Positions 44,674-54,736 are shown, counted from the stretch's first letter. The stretch is DNA of 64,000 nucleotides from Vibrio sp. ED004 (GCF_023206395.1 NZ_CP066150.1:62001-126000), one strand, 5' to 3'. Notes: generated by a model not told the origin, from the letters alone. Program-made: numbers and translations.

Positions 44674-47529
44674 ATGGAGACGACCACATCCCATGAGCGA
44701 GTAATAGATGCCAAAGCTTATCAGCAGCTTGAGGCTATACTGGCTCAAAAAATAGAAACGGAGCGCATTGTCACTCAAGAGGCAAAACGATTGGCTTACG
44801 GCACCGATGCGAGTTTTTATCGCTTGGTGCCGAAAATGGTTCTAAGGCTTAAAAACTTAGACGAAGTAATATTTACCATTCAAAGCTGTCGTGAACTGGG
44901 CATTCATTTTACCTTTCGCGCAGCAGGCACAAGCCTTTCAGGACAAGCGGTTTCAGACTCGGTACTCATCACCCTGACCGACGACTGGCGCGGCCATGAG
45001 ATTGTCGATAACGGCAATCAAATCATCCTTCAACCCGGTGTGATTGGCGCAGATGCCAATAGATACCTCGCCCCTTTCCAACGTAAAATCGGCCCAGATC
45101 CAGCTTCCATCAACACCTGTAAAATCGGTGGTATTGCAGCGAACAACGCCAGTGGCATGTGTTGTGGTACTGCGCAAAACTCCTATCGCACCGTCGAAAG
45201 CATGAAAGTCGTACTGAGCGATGGCACCCTGCTCGATACCGCAGACAGTGCTAGCGTGGAGGCATTCAAGCAATCACACAAAACGCTGTTTGAAGGCATT
45301 GTTGAGCTGCACCGCCAAACCAGCTCGAATCAAGAACTCGCTGACAGAATCCGTCATAAATACCGCCTTAAAAACACCACGGGCTACGCGCTCAATGCAT
45401 TGGTCGATTACCACGACCCAATTGAAATCATTAAACACCTGATGATTGGCTCCGAAGGCACGCTAGGCTTCATCGCTGAGATCACCTACAACACAGTGAT
45501 TGAACACCCGAACAAAGCATCAGCTCTGTTGGTGTTTGCCGACATCGAGCAGGCAAGTAAAGCCGTGACTACTCTATCCAAAACCCCGGTTGCCGCCGTT
45601 GAGTTAATGGACGGTAGAGCGCTGCGTTCTGTCGCGGATAAACCGGGCATGCCTGCGTTTATGCCAAACTTGGATTTAGAAGCGGCGGCTATTCTGGTTG
45701 AATCACACGCCAGCTCCCAGCAGGACTTAGATTTACAATGTAAATCAATTTTGGATGCATTAGCTGATTACACGATTGTTGAATCTGTCCCTTTCACGTC
45801 CGATCCAAAAACTGTCGCAACGCTTTGGGGTATTCGTAAAGGCATGTTTCCGGCCGTTGGCGCAGTGCGTGAAGTCGGCACGACGGTCATCATTGAAGAT
45901 GTTGCTTTCCCAGTCGAGAACCTTGCGAACGGCATTCGAGAGCTGCAAGAGCTGTTTGATAAATACGACTACAACGAAGCGATCATTTTCGGCCACGCCC
46001 TAGAAGGCAACCTGCACTTTGTGTTTACCCAAGGCTTCGATAGCCAAGAAGAGATCGACCGTTACGGTGGTTTCATGGATGACGTAGCCGAGCTCGTCGC
46101 CGTTAAATATCAAGGTTCTCTGAAAGCGGAACACGGCACGGGCCGTAACATGGCACCTTACGTGGAATTGGAATGGGGCAAAGACGGTTACACCTTGATG
46201 CAACAGATCAAAGCACTGTTCGACCCAGAAAGGCTGCTCAACCCTGGTGTTATCATCAACGACAATCCAAATTCCCACATCACCGACTTAAAACCAATGC
46301 CTGCTGCCGACGACCTTGTTGACCGCTGTATTGAGTGCGGATTCTGTGAGCCTGTTTGTCCGTCTCGTACACTGACCTTATCACCGCGACAGCGCATTGT
46401 GTTGTATCGAGAACTGCAACGCCGCCGAGAAGCAGGGGAAGAGATAGAAGCTAGTGAACTAGAGAAGACCTTCGAATACCAAGGCATTGATACCTGCGCC
46501 GCAACAGGCCTGTGTGCCGAGCATTGCCCAGTGGGCATCAACACTGGCGATTTAGTGAAGAAGCTTCGTATCGCCAAATATGAGAAGTTCACGCCAATCG
46601 CTAAGTGGACGGCGGATCATTTCTCGACCACCACAAAGCTCACCAAGGCTGGCCTCAAAACCAACCAAGTGGCGAGTAAAGTATTAGGCGCAAACACAGT
46701 CGGTAAGCTAACCAATGGCTTGCGCTCGATGACTAAAGGCGCGACACCAGTTTGGATGCCTGAGATGCCGCAATCCAATAGCCACTCACTGACAGCTTCG
46801 CCGATGACAGCCGAAACGTCTAATAACGCGAAGAAAGTGGTTTACCTCCCTTCGTGTGCCAGTCGAACCATGGGGCAACAGAGCGATGCGGAAGATCAAC
46901 GCCCTTTGACTGAAGTGACCATGTCTCTGCTCAACAAAGCGGGATTCGAGGTGATTCTGCCCAAGAAATTAGATGACCAATGTTGCGGTATGCCTTACGA
47001 CAGCAAAGGCATGACCGACCTAGCCCAATCTAAAGCGCAACAGCTCGAAGAAGTATTGTGGCAAGCGAGTCGTCAGGGTGAATACCCAATCTTGATGGAC
47101 ACCAGTCCATGTGCCAAACGCAGTATTGAGCAATTCACCAAACCATTAGAGGTGCTAGAGCCGACAGGTTTTGTGAATCAATATTTGCTAGAACACCTGA
47201 CGCTTGCACCACTTAAAGAGACCGTAATGCTACATGTCACTTGTAGCTCTCGCCGAATGGGTTTAGAAGGTGCAATGTTAAACCTTGCCAAAGCGTGTAC
47301 CGAAGAGGTCATTGTTCCTGAACATATTCAGTGTTGTGGTTGGGCGGGTGATAAAGGTTTTACTACGCCAGAGCTGAATGAGGCGGCAGTGCATCCACTC
47401 AAGGAACAAGTACCGAGCAACTGTACTCGTGGTTTCAGTAACAGCAGAACCTGTGAGATCGGTTTATCCCATCACAGTGGCATTCCGTATCAATCAATCT
47501 TGTACTTGGTGGACGAAGTGGCGCAATAG
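44674..47529 (+). CDS. dld: FAD/Fe-S D-lactate dehydrogenase (Dld-II type)
   Basis: A 951-residue fused protein: FAD-binding PCMH domain (FRAAGTSLSGQAVSDSVLI, NNASGMCCGTAQNSYRTVES), FAD-oxidase C domain, two 4Fe-4S motifs (CIECGFCEPVCPS and CAATGLCAEHCPV) and a C-terminal CCG domain pair (DQCCGMPYDSKG, IQCCGWAGDKG). This matches the Dld-II D-lactate dehydrogenases of Shewanella and Vibrio; other FAD/Fe-S 2-hydroxyacid dehydrogenases look similar. ATG 44674 is chosen over GTG 44644 because CAAGGAAGCAAAG precedes it. Completes the lactate-use cluster by covering the D isomer. Confidence 0.9.
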   Translation: METTTSHERVIDAKAYQQLEAILAQKIETERIVTQEAKRLAYGTDASFYRLVPKMVLRLKNLDEVIFTIQSCRELGIHFTFRAAGTSLSGQAVSDSVLITLTDDWRGHEIVDNGNQIILQPGVIGADANRYLAPFQRKIGPDPASINTCKIGGIAANNASGMCCGTAQNSYRTVESMKVVLSDGTLLDTADSASVEAFKQSHKTLFEGIVELHRQTSSNQELADRIRHKYRLKNTTGYALNALVDYHDPIEIIKHLMIGSEGTLGFIAEITYNTVIEHPNKASALLVFADIEQASKAVTTLSKTPVAAVELMDGRALRSVADKPGMPAFMPNLDLEAAAILVESHASSQQDLDLQCKSILDALADYTIVESVPFTSDPKTVATLWGIRKGMFPAVGAVREVGTTVIIEDVAFPVENLANGIRELQELFDKYDYNEAIIFGHALEGNLHFVFTQGFDSQEEIDRYGGFMDDVAELVAVKYQGSLKAEHGTGRNMAPYVELEWGKDGYTLMQQIKALFDPERLLNPGVIINDNPNSHITDLKPMPAADDLVDRCIECGFCEPVCPSRTLTLSPRQRIVLYRELQRRREAGEEIEASELEKTFEYQGIDTCAATGLCAEHCPVGINTGDLVKKLRIAKYEKFTPIAKWTADHFSTTTKLTKAGLKTNQVASKVLGANTVGKLTNGLRSMTKGATPVWMPEMPQSNSHSLTASPMTAETSNNAKKVVYLPSCASRTMGQQSDAEDQRPLTEVTMSLLNKAGFEVILPKKLDDQCCGMPYDSKGMTDLAQSKAQQLEEVLWQASRQGEYPILMDTSPCAKRSIEQFTKPLEVLEPTGFVNQYLLEHLTLAPLKETVMLHVTCSSRRMGLEGAMLNLAKACTEEVIVPEHIQCCGWAGDKGFTTPELNEAAVHPLKEQVPSNCTRGFSNSRTCEIGLSHHSGIPYQSILYLVDEVAQ

Positions 47530-47571
47530 CTCCACTCATACTGCGAGCAATGTGCTCTAGCTTAAAACGAA

Positions 47572-47603
47572 AAATGGCAGCCCAATCAGGCTGCCATTTG
47601 TTT
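47572..47603. terminator. Bidirectional terminator after the lactate cluster
   Basis: AAATGGCAGCC (47572-47582) and GGCTGCCATTT (47589-47599) form an 11-pair stem with a 6-base loop, T-rich on both strands. It separates the lactate cluster from the convergent operon. Confidence 0.9.
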
Positions 47604-47633
47604 ATTCGATTTTAAACGTGCTACTGAACTAAC

Positions 47634-47661
47634 AGTTAGAGAGCTAACGGTTAGAGAGCTA
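47634..47661. repeat. Short direct repeat at the 3' end of the small gene
   Basis: GTTAGAGAGCTA occurs twice in near-tandem (starting about 47635 and 47650); the second copy contains the stop codon of the gene at 47651. Probably a local duplication. Confidence 0.7.
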
Positions 47662-47893
47662 GGCGCATCAACTCTTCTGGAGAGTAGTGTTCTGCTTCTG
47701 CACCTTTGGCGATTAGGTCAATCACTTGGAACTCGCTCATGTCACCAAACTCTTTGGTTAAGTAATCACGAAAGGCTTTCTCATTCGGCCATTTACCGCG
47801 CACGATATAGCCATCTTCTTTGTCGAAATCTTCCGTCTCAAAGAAAGAAAAGTCGGTCATACCGATATTGTGGCAATACAAAACGAGATACAT
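47651..47893 (-). CDS. Small conserved-looking protein of unknown function
   Basis: An 80-residue soluble acidic protein (HNIGMTDFSFFETEDFDKEDGYIVRG...) that I do not recognise. AAGGATTCAAC precedes the ATG, supporting translation. It lies 158 bases downstream of the fused permease gene on the same strand and could be the last gene of that operon. No signal peptide or membrane segment. Confidence 0.65.
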   Translation of the reverse strand: MYLVLYCHNIGMTDFSFFETEDFDKEDGYIVRGKWPNEKAFRDYLTKEFGDMSEFQVIDLIAKGAEAEHYSPEELMRLAL

Positions 47894-48051
47894 GTTGAAT
47901 CCTTAACGCTGAACACTTAACTAGGCTAAAAACCGATCGACAACCGATCCGAAAGCCAATTCTAAAAAACAGGCCTAAGGTTACAACATAAAAAGCAAAT
48001 CGAACACTCAATCGAATAGTACGTCGAAAACTTAAGCCCTCTCCTTCTTCG

Positions 48052-49788
48052 TTAATCATCAAACATCATGTTGATGGCTGCGCCCAACAAAATCAGTCCA
48101 ATAATTGGTCCCATTACCGTCAATGGCGCGCGCTCAATGTATGGCAAGTTCTCTGCAATCATCAAACCCCACTCCGGTGCTGGTGGTTTTGCCCCTAACC
48201 CGATGAAGCTCAACGAAGTCAGGCTTAGAGTGATTACTGGCAACCTCAACAACGCGTGTCTTAGCAACGGTGGCAGCACATAAGGAAGCAAGTAGAAGCG
48301 GAAGATTCTCAGCTTACTAGTGCCCCACAGTGGCGCGAGGTGTGTATAAGGTTGAGCCTTAGCTTCCACAATCAAACTTGAACAGTGCGCCGCCAATGGC
48401 GCCCAAGATACCAATACAATCGCAATTAATGCGCTGTTCGGATTCATTCCTGTTAAGCCCGTAACCAACAGGCCAGCAATGATGTAAGGGATACCCTTAG
48501 TAATCTCGATAAGGCCTTGGCTAAAACGCGTGTTGAAGCCCATGATGATGCCCGTCACCAAGCTCAAGAACGTTGCCAGAATACCCGCTTGGAAGGTCGC
48601 GACCATACCAGAGCCGATTCTCGCTAACAGGTCTCGCCCAATGCCGTCTGCCCCCAAAGGCGCTTGCCAGCTCGGTGATGCCAAGCGTGCGAATTGGCTG
48701 GTGTATGGGTCTCGGAATGCAGCCCATACCACGATAGCAATTAGGAATGAGAAGATCGCAAAAGCAGTGACACGCTTGGCGCGGCTCTGGGTAAAACGAA
48801 ACGAAGAGTGGCTACTGATGAGCTTGCCGCTTTTCAGGCTGTGACCCAGAATCAACTGCTGAACAAACAGGCTGATGCTGCTTACTGCAATCGAAAACAG
48901 CAGCAATACTAATAAGCCGCCTTGCAGCATCGGCAGATCTTGCGCCTTAGCAGCACCAAGAATCATGCGTCCGATACCCGGGATCGAAAAGATAAGCTCA
49001 ACCGCGACTGCGCCACCAGTTAAACCAATCACGATCATCGCGATTTGTGGGATCAGGCTGCTCAGCGCTCTTTTCAGCGCAAAGCGAATAATTTGGTTGG
49101 AGTGAACGTTGGCACTGAGCCAAGTAATCACCCAAGGTTCATTTAGAACGCGTTGTAAACTGTCTCTGAGCAGGCGACTAAACAGGCCGCTAGCAGGCAG
49201 TGCGAGCGCTAAACTCGGTAGCCAAATGTCTTGCCAGCCTTGCCAACCATACGGTGGTAGCCAACCTAACCAGATAGAGAACACCAGTATTAATACCGAG
49301 GCCACCACGTACTCTGGCAACGATATTAATACGGTGCTTAAACTGCTGTAACTCTGCCCTAATTTACCCTTCTTCCAACTGCGTAAGGTAGCCAGTAAGC
49401 CTGCACCGCACAGTACGAAAGTCATCACCAATGCGCTCGACATCAAAAACAGGGATGTAGACGCTGTTTTTTGAATGCCTAATGCAACCGAAGAACCGTC
49501 AATCCAAGATTTACCTAGGTCACCAGAAAAGGCACTCCCTACCCAGTCAATCAAGCGCTCACTTGCCGAACGGTCAAGCTGAAGATCAGCACGTACTGCC
49601 GCTAAAGCTTCAGGCGTAAGCAGGTGTTGTTGCCCCGCTCTTGCACGCAGGATGGATTGGCTTGGGTCGATGCCTGCAATGTCAGGCATCAAGCCAACAA
49701 GAATCACCACCACAATCAGTGAAGCGATTCTTGATAGCCAAGGCGTCAAGATAAATAAGGTTCGACGCAGAGTCTCAGCAGATAGCAT
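48052..49788 (-). CDS. Fused double permease of an Opp/Nik-type ABC importer
   Basis: A 578-residue inner-membrane protein in which two permeases are joined. The N-terminal half has a DppB/OppB-like layout (GDLGKSW, a BPD_transp domain, VELIFSIPGIGRMILGAA near residue 270); the C-terminal half is DppC/OppC-like (GADGIGRDLLARIGSGM, then LSFIGLGAKPPAPEWGLMIAE). In most systems these are separate genes. Works with the binding protein gene four bases upstream and the two ATPases. The substrate is open: peptide, opine metallophore or metal chelate are all possible for this family. Confidence 0.88.
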   Translation of the reverse strand: MLSAETLRRTLFILTPWLSRIASLIVVVILVGLMPDIAGIDPSQSILRARAGQQHLLTPEALAAVRADLQLDRSASERLIDWVGSAFSGDLGKSWIDGSSVALGIQKTASTSLFLMSSALVMTFVLCGAGLLATLRSWKKGKLGQSYSSLSTVLISLPEYVVASVLILVFSIWLGWLPPYGWQGWQDIWLPSLALALPASGLFSRLLRDSLQRVLNEPWVITWLSANVHSNQIIRFALKRALSSLIPQIAMIVIGLTGGAVAVELIFSIPGIGRMILGAAKAQDLPMLQGGLLVLLLFSIAVSSISLFVQQLILGHSLKSGKLISSHSSFRFTQSRAKRVTAFAIFSFLIAIVVWAAFRDPYTSQFARLASPSWQAPLGADGIGRDLLARIGSGMVATFQAGILATFLSLVTGIIMGFNTRFSQGLIEITKGIPYIIAGLLVTGLTGMNPNSALIAIVLVSWAPLAAHCSSLIVEAKAQPYTHLAPLWGTSKLRIFRFYLLPYVLPPLLRHALLRLPVITLSLTSLSFIGLGAKPPAPEWGLMIAENLPYIERAPLTVMGPIIGLILLGAAINMMFDD

Positions 49789-49792
49789 TTAT

Positions 49793-51304
49793 TTAGTTAA
49801 CCTGTGTTGCCGAGTTAACTTGAGTCGTTTGATCAACCAAGCGACGTTCACTTGGGTCACGAACCACATTGCTTACGCGCTCGCTTTCACCTTGAATCAC
49901 ACGTTCGTGAAGCAATGGAATCGCAGCGAATTCGTTAAGGATTTTTTGTTCCGCTTCGATGATCGCTTGCTGACGCTGTGCACCTAGCGGTTGTAGGTCA
50001 GCGTGAGCCAGTGCTTTATCTACCTCTTGAGAACAAAATTGACCAAGGTTGAATGAACCCTTACAGCCAAAGTCACTCATCATGTAAGCCACTGGGTCCC
50101 CCGAATCTAGAACCGTTGCGCGAGAAAGGATGAACGCATCGAACTTTCCTGATAGCGCGTCGTTTTCTATCTGCGCGTATTCACGGATATCCAGCTCAAC
50201 CTTGAAACCAGCCGCTTCAAGTTGCTGTTTAAGCAGCGCTGCCACTTCTGGAAGCTCAGCACGATCAGTAAAGGTACCGATAACGATACTTTCGCCGTTC
50301 GCTTTTAGAGTCTTGTCGATTGCCTGACCTTCAGGTCGAATTGGCTCAGCCCAAGCAAGTGCAGGACCTAACAGACCTTGCGCGATATCTGCGTGGTTTT
50401 CGTAAACGGTATTCACGATTTGTTCACGGTCTACCGCAGCAGCCGCGACTTTACGTAGTTCAATATCGCTAAATACGCCTGACTTATTGTTCAGATAAAG
50501 CGTGTTAGTACGAGGCATAGCTACTTCGTAAAGCAGGTTCGAATCAATGGTCGCGATTTGTGATACTGGCACAGCTTCAACAATATCAGCCGTACCTGTT
50601 CTTAGAGCTGCAGCACGAGCAAAACCGTTAGGAACGTATTCTGCAATTACAGATTCAACTTGTGCTTTTTCACCCCAGTAACCATCGAAACGTTTCAGTT
50701 TCGCGCTAGTTGTACCGTTAATTTCAGTCAATTCAAACGGACCAGTACCTGCACCAATAGGGCTAACACGACCATCTTCTTGATACGCGCTTGCTGCTAG
50801 AATCGCTAATTGAGGGCTTGATAGACGGCTTGGTAGAAGAGGGTCATCAAAGCTGGTTTTGATCTCTACGCGGTAGTTGTCCATTGCTTTCACTTCTAGC
50901 TCAACACCATCTAGGATGCGTGGCTTAGGTGCCGCTTCTAGAGCTTTCTGTAGTGAGTTCACAACGGCTTCTGCTGTTAATGTCGAACCATCATGGAATT
51001 TAACACCTTGGCGAACCGTGAATTGCCAAGTCAGTGGATCAACATGTTTCCAATCCGTTGCCAGCATTGGCTCAGCTTCTGAAGTTGGGCTCAGGTTAAC
51101 TAGCGTTTCAGCTGTGCTCCAACGCGATAGTTTGAACGCGTCATCAGAAAGTGGTGATAGGCCCGTTCTTGGTGGCTGCATCATCGCAACACGAATTTCA
51201 GATTTGACCGCAGCTTCGCTCGACTCTGGTTGAGAGTCAAAACAGCCTGTCAAAGGCAGTGCTAACGCAAGTGCGCAAGCCAATTTGATTGAATTAAAAC
51301 GCAT
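49793..51304 (-). CDS. Opp/Nik-type ABC substrate-binding lipoprotein
   Basis: A 503-residue SBP_bac_5 protein. The signal peptide ends in a lipobox (LALPLTGC, Cys21), so it is lipid-anchored. Family segments include WQFTVRQGVKFHDGSTLTAEAV and GAGTGPFELTEI. Such proteins bind oligopeptides, nickel/opine chelates or other small molecules. The C-terminus carries a small repeat (TTQVNSATQVN). Third gene of the five-gene operon; a Zur-like palindrome at the operon head hints at metal-linked uptake. Confidence 0.88.
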   Translation of the reverse strand: MRFNSIKLACALALALPLTGCFDSQPESSEAAVKSEIRVAMMQPPRTGLSPLSDDAFKLSRWSTAETLVNLSPTSEAEPMLATDWKHVDPLTWQFTVRQGVKFHDGSTLTAEAVVNSLQKALEAAPKPRILDGVELEVKAMDNYRVEIKTSFDDPLLPSRLSSPQLAILAASAYQEDGRVSPIGAGTGPFELTEINGTTSAKLKRFDGYWGEKAQVESVIAEYVPNGFARAAALRTGTADIVEAVPVSQIATIDSNLLYEVAMPRTNTLYLNNKSGVFSDIELRKVAAAAVDREQIVNTVYENHADIAQGLLGPALAWAEPIRPEGQAIDKTLKANGESIVIGTFTDRAELPEVAALLKQQLEAAGFKVELDIREYAQIENDALSGKFDAFILSRATVLDSGDPVAYMMSDFGCKGSFNLGQFCSQEVDKALAHADLQPLGAQRQQAIIEAEQKILNEFAAIPLLHERVIQGESERVSNVVRDPSERRLVDQTTQVNSATQVN

Positions 51305-51352
51305 AGTTATTTTTCTCTATAGCTGTATTTTATTAAATTAGTAAGGTTGTGT

Positions 51353-52204
51353 TTAACAAGTAGATTTCGAAAGAGGCTGAGATTCGATCAGCATCTGAGT
51401 CGCTGGATGAGCGGGTTCGCTCATCACTTGAGGTGTCGGTCCATGCTCCACCATCTCGCCATGGTCAAGAACCAGAATTTCTTCGCAAAGCGCTTGTGCT
51501 GCGCCTAGGTCGTGTGTCACCAAAATAAGGCGCATATCGCGCTTCTTTTTCAGGGAATTCAATAAATCGAGTAGCCTCTGGCGATTCACAGGATCTAGAC
51601 TACTGGTTGGCTCATCGGCAACTAATACTGCGGGTCTAACGACAAGTGCCCGAGCAATGGCCACTCGTTGAGCTTGGCCTGTAGAAAGCTGATTAGGCTT
51701 CAGTGATAGTAATGTGGCAGGTAAGCCAACGTCCAACAGCGTCTCTTCAATGATGCTTTCATGATTGCCAGAAACATCTAGATTGCTTAGCGGCTCGGCT
51801 AGAATCTGTCGAACGGTGTAGTAAGGGTTAAGGCTAGTGTGTGGTTCTTGTGGCACCAATTGGATCAAGCGACACACAGTTGCTTGCGCTTTGCTATTGC
51901 GAATAGGCAGTGAATGACCAAACAAGCTGATACTACCGAGAGTCGGCGCTTTCAAACCAAACAGCAGTTCAATCAGCGTAGATTTACCGGCACCAGAACG
52001 TCCAACAATAGCCAGGCTTTTGTCTTCAACATTTAGGTCGATATTCTGTAGCGCTTTGAACGCCTTACCACCCAACCAACTCGGCACTGAGTAATAATGA
52101 ACCCCGACATTCTCGAACTTAATCTCAATCGGTGTTTGTGTTTCTGAATCAATCACAGGCATTGACGGTGAGACTTCTGAATTTAGTGATAAGGTCGAGC
52201 TCAT
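51353..52204 (-). CDS. Opp/Dpp-type ABC ATPase (DppF-like)
   Basis: A 283-residue ABC ATPase: Walker A GRSGAGKST, signature LSTGQAQRV (a Thr in place of the first Gly), Walker B VLVADEPTSSLD and the switch His in LVTHDLG. It is the second ATPase of the system and overlaps the first by four bases. About 50 AT-rich bases separate it from the binding protein gene. Confidence 0.9.
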   Translation of the reverse strand: MSSTLSLNSEVSPSMPVIDSETQTPIEIKFENVGVHYYSVPSWLGGKAFKALQNIDLNVEDKSLAIVGRSGAGKSTLIELLFGLKAPTLGSISLFGHSLPIRNSKAQATVCRLIQLVPQEPHTSLNPYYTVRQILAEPLSNLDVSGNHESIIEETLLDVGLPATLLSLKPNQLSTGQAQRVAIARALVVRPAVLVADEPTSSLDPVNRQRLLDLLNSLKKKRDMRLILVTHDLGAAQALCEEILVLDHGEMVEHGPTPQVMSEPAHPATQMLIESQPLSKSTC

Positions 52205-52971
52205 TCGATTAGGTCTCTCAATGAACAGCAGAAAGCGTGAGAGCTCGATTCAAGCGCGTGTTTCGGAGCACCATAAGCCACCACACCGCCATCATCGATC
52301 ACCAATAACTTGTCACAGGCTAAGGCGCTGTGCAGGTCATGCGTGATGAGCAAACCACCAATTTGACGCTGTTTAACATTGTCTCGAATCAGTTTAAGTA
52401 TCTCTTGCTCTGTAACCGGATCTAACGCGCTGGTTGGTTCATCGGCGATAATGATATCGGCGTTACTCAGCAGGCCAATCGCAATACACACACGTTGACG
52501 TTGTCCTCCCGAAATTTGACTCGGGTATAACGGCAAGATGGTTTCTGGATTAGGAAAACCCAGTTGGATCAACAACTCGGTAATTTTAATTCTGTCTTTT
52601 GATTTAAGCTTAGTGCGAGTTCCCGTCAAGGCAAGGCAGAGTTGACCTTCTATCGAAACCAGAGGATTTAAAGCTTGAAGTGCATCTTGGAAGATAACTG
52701 CTGGTCGTTGTGCTGCAGTTCTTTGCAACATAGACAAACCACACACAGCCTCACCAGTTAGAGAAATATGACCTTCAACTTCGACGGTGTCTGGCAGAAA
52801 CCCCACAATAGCGCGTGAAAGCATCGACTTACCAATGCCTGATGGGCCCATAATCGCCAACAGCTCACCTCGATAAACGTCGAAGTGGATATCTTGGAAA
52901 AGTGTTCTCGAAGAGGTTTTGATCGTTAGGTGGTCAACAGACAAAAGTGGGGCGTTCACGCAGATACTCAT
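52201..52971 (-). CDS. Opp/Dpp-type ABC ATPase (DppD-like)
   Basis: A 256-residue ABC ATPase: Walker A GPSGIGKSM (Met where Ser/Thr is usual after Lys-Ser), signature ISGGQRQRV, Walker B IIIADEPTSALD and LLITHDLH. First gene of the operon. The Zur-like palindrome lies 8-22 bases upstream of its ATG, placing it over or just after the promoter. Confidence 0.9.
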   Translation of the reverse strand: MSICVNAPLLSVDHLTIKTSSRTLFQDIHFDVYRGELLAIMGPSGIGKSMLSRAIVGFLPDTVEVEGHISLTGEAVCGLSMLQRTAAQRPAVIFQDALQALNPLVSIEGQLCLALTGTRTKLKSKDRIKITELLIQLGFPNPETILPLYPSQISGGQRQRVCIAIGLLSNADIIIADEPTSALDPVTEQEILKLIRDNVKQRQIGGLLITHDLHSALACDKLLVIDDGGVVAYGAPKHALESSSHAFCCSLRDLIE

Positions 52972-52978
52972 AGATAGA

Positions 52979-52993
52979 TGTTATAACATAACA
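52979..52993. promoter_or_regulatory. Zur-box-like palindrome at the ABC operon head
   Basis: TGTTATAACATAACA has perfect 6-base arms (TGTTAT/ATAACA) around a 3-base centre and differs at one position from the core TGTTATANTATAACA reported for gammaproteobacterial Zur sites. It sits 8 bases before the first ATPase ATG. If real it implies repression by zinc. Inference from pattern only. The remaining 53000-53157 bases of the spacer show nothing clear. Confidence 0.5.
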
Positions 52994-53157
52994 ACCTTAT
53001 CATTTAGCAGAGGTGATGGAAAGTGGGCATTGAACTGTATCGCGTTTTATTTGCCGTTTAATTGACCTTTTTTATTAGATAAAAAGCGCCCTCTAAACTT
53101 ACTGTGTAAAGATAGACAAGCGCTTTTATAAAGTATTATAGATGCTGGTTAGGTCGC

Positions 53158-54483
53158 TCAGTTAATAACATTTTCTGCCGGGTAACACTTCTGCTTAACT
53201 TGTGCGATGAACGGATACAAAAATGCAATACGCCCAAGATAAAACAGGGTAAATGCCAACCACAGACCATGATTGCCCCAAGCTCCGACAGCAAACGCCT
53301 GAACAGCCAAGAACACCAACAAAGTCGCGATACTTGAGTCTCTAACCGGACGCGTGGTACCTGTTCCGGTAAAGATGCCGTAAACCGTTAAGCCAAAGCC
53401 TGCCACTAGCGGAAACACGATTAACCATGGTGCCATCTCTTGGTACAAGGCAACCAGCGCTGGAATATCGGTAAACAAGAAAACAATGCTGCCTTTAAAT
53501 ACCAAGGTCAAAAACGTCAGTGCGGCGATAAAACCGGCCGTCCATTGGAAGTTAAGTCTTAATACTCGATCCAACATTGAAGGATTCTTCTGACCTACGG
53601 CTTTGCCCGCAAACACACTCGATGCATTGGCAATACCATCAAACATATAACTGACAATGAAGGTCACCTGCATCAAAATTGCGTTGGCGGCCAGAACATC
53701 AGTACCCAGTTTAGAACCGGTACGCGCCATCATGTTGAAGAACACCAATATACAAATGGTGCGAAGCAATAGATCGGTATTTGAAGAGATGATGGTCGAT
53801 AGATCTTTCTTGGTCATCTTCGAGCCTTGTAGGAACTCAGAGGTCGAGATATTGCTGGTCTTCATCACCAAGGTCACGCCAATCGCAAAGGTAGTAACTT
53901 GTGCAATCAAACTTGCGTAAGCCACACCCGCGACACCTAAATCGAAATAAAGTACAAATACCGCATCCAAGACAATGTTCAACACGTTGCCAAACACTTG
54001 TGTGTAAAGGACTTCTTTGGCTTTCGCCTGCCCCATCAACCAACCGATAATGGTGTAGTTGAGCAACACAAAAGGCGCGCCATAAATCAAAATACTGAAG
54101 TAGATATGCGCTTGTTCAGCCACGTTCGCTTCAGGCTCGATCACCCACATTGCACCTTGCCAGATGAGTGGTTGTATCAGAATAAAGATCAAACCCACCA
54201 AACCAGACAGCACAAACGGACGCATCAAGCTGCCCGCCAAATCAGAACGGTTTCCCTTACCTAGTGCCATCGCACTTTGCCCCGTGGTACTGACACGGAA
54301 AAAGCCAAACAACCAATACATGGTGTTCATAATGATGGTGCCGATAGCCACACCACCAATCAGTTCAGCAATACCAAGTTGGCCGATCACAGCAGTATCG
54401 ACGGCACCAAGCAGAGGCTGGGTCACCGTTGAGATGATAAAAGGGAAAGCGATTTTTAGATAATCTTTATGGGTAATGGTCAT
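53158..54483 (-). CDS. MATE-family efflux transporter (DinF-like)
   Basis: A 441-residue inner-membrane protein with 12 predicted helices. The N-terminal FPFIISTVTQPLLGAVDTAVIG and the ANAILMQVTFIVSYMFDGIANASSVFAGKAVG segment are typical of the DinF branch of MATE pumps, which expel cationic or oxidised small molecules using ion gradients. Alone, with 250 bases of apparently empty sequence upstream before the AraC gene on the same strand. Substrate unknown. Confidence 0.9.
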   Translation of the reverse strand: MTITHKDYLKIAFPFIISTVTQPLLGAVDTAVIGQLGIAELIGGVAIGTIIMNTMYWLFGFFRVSTTGQSAMALGKGNRSDLAGSLMRPFVLSGLVGLIFILIQPLIWQGAMWVIEPEANVAEQAHIYFSILIYGAPFVLLNYTIIGWLMGQAKAKEVLYTQVFGNVLNIVLDAVFVLYFDLGVAGVAYASLIAQVTTFAIGVTLVMKTSNISTSEFLQGSKMTKKDLSTIISSNTDLLLRTICILVFFNMMARTGSKLGTDVLAANAILMQVTFIVSYMFDGIANASSVFAGKAVGQKNPSMLDRVLRLNFQWTAGFIAALTFLTLVFKGSIVFLFTDIPALVALYQEMAPWLIVFPLVAGFGLTVYGIFTGTGTTRPVRDSSIATLLVFLAVQAFAVGAWGNHGLWLAFTLFYLGRIAFLYPFIAQVKQKCYPAENVIN

Positions 54484-54736
54484 ATTCTAGCGAGTGATAT
54501 TAAGAACTATTTGCAATTAGGGTGGATGCTATCGTTTAATCCGTACGTTGTCATCATTTACTGGAGTAAATTATCAACAAAGTGCCTTTCTCTTTTCAAC
54601 TCTAAATGGAACAACTTATTGTCATTTGCGAGGCTAATTCGTCTCAACAAATCGACAAAATTCAGATCAATAAAACGCCATATTCGCCAATAACTGGGAG
54701 TCCTGTTTCCAAGATCTAATTCTATCTTTATATCGC

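Noticed and set aside
47838..48062. 74-codon minus-strand frame starting inside the fused permease stop region
   Set aside because: It overlaps the start of the better supported gene at 47893, runs through AT-rich spacer and has no family resemblance.
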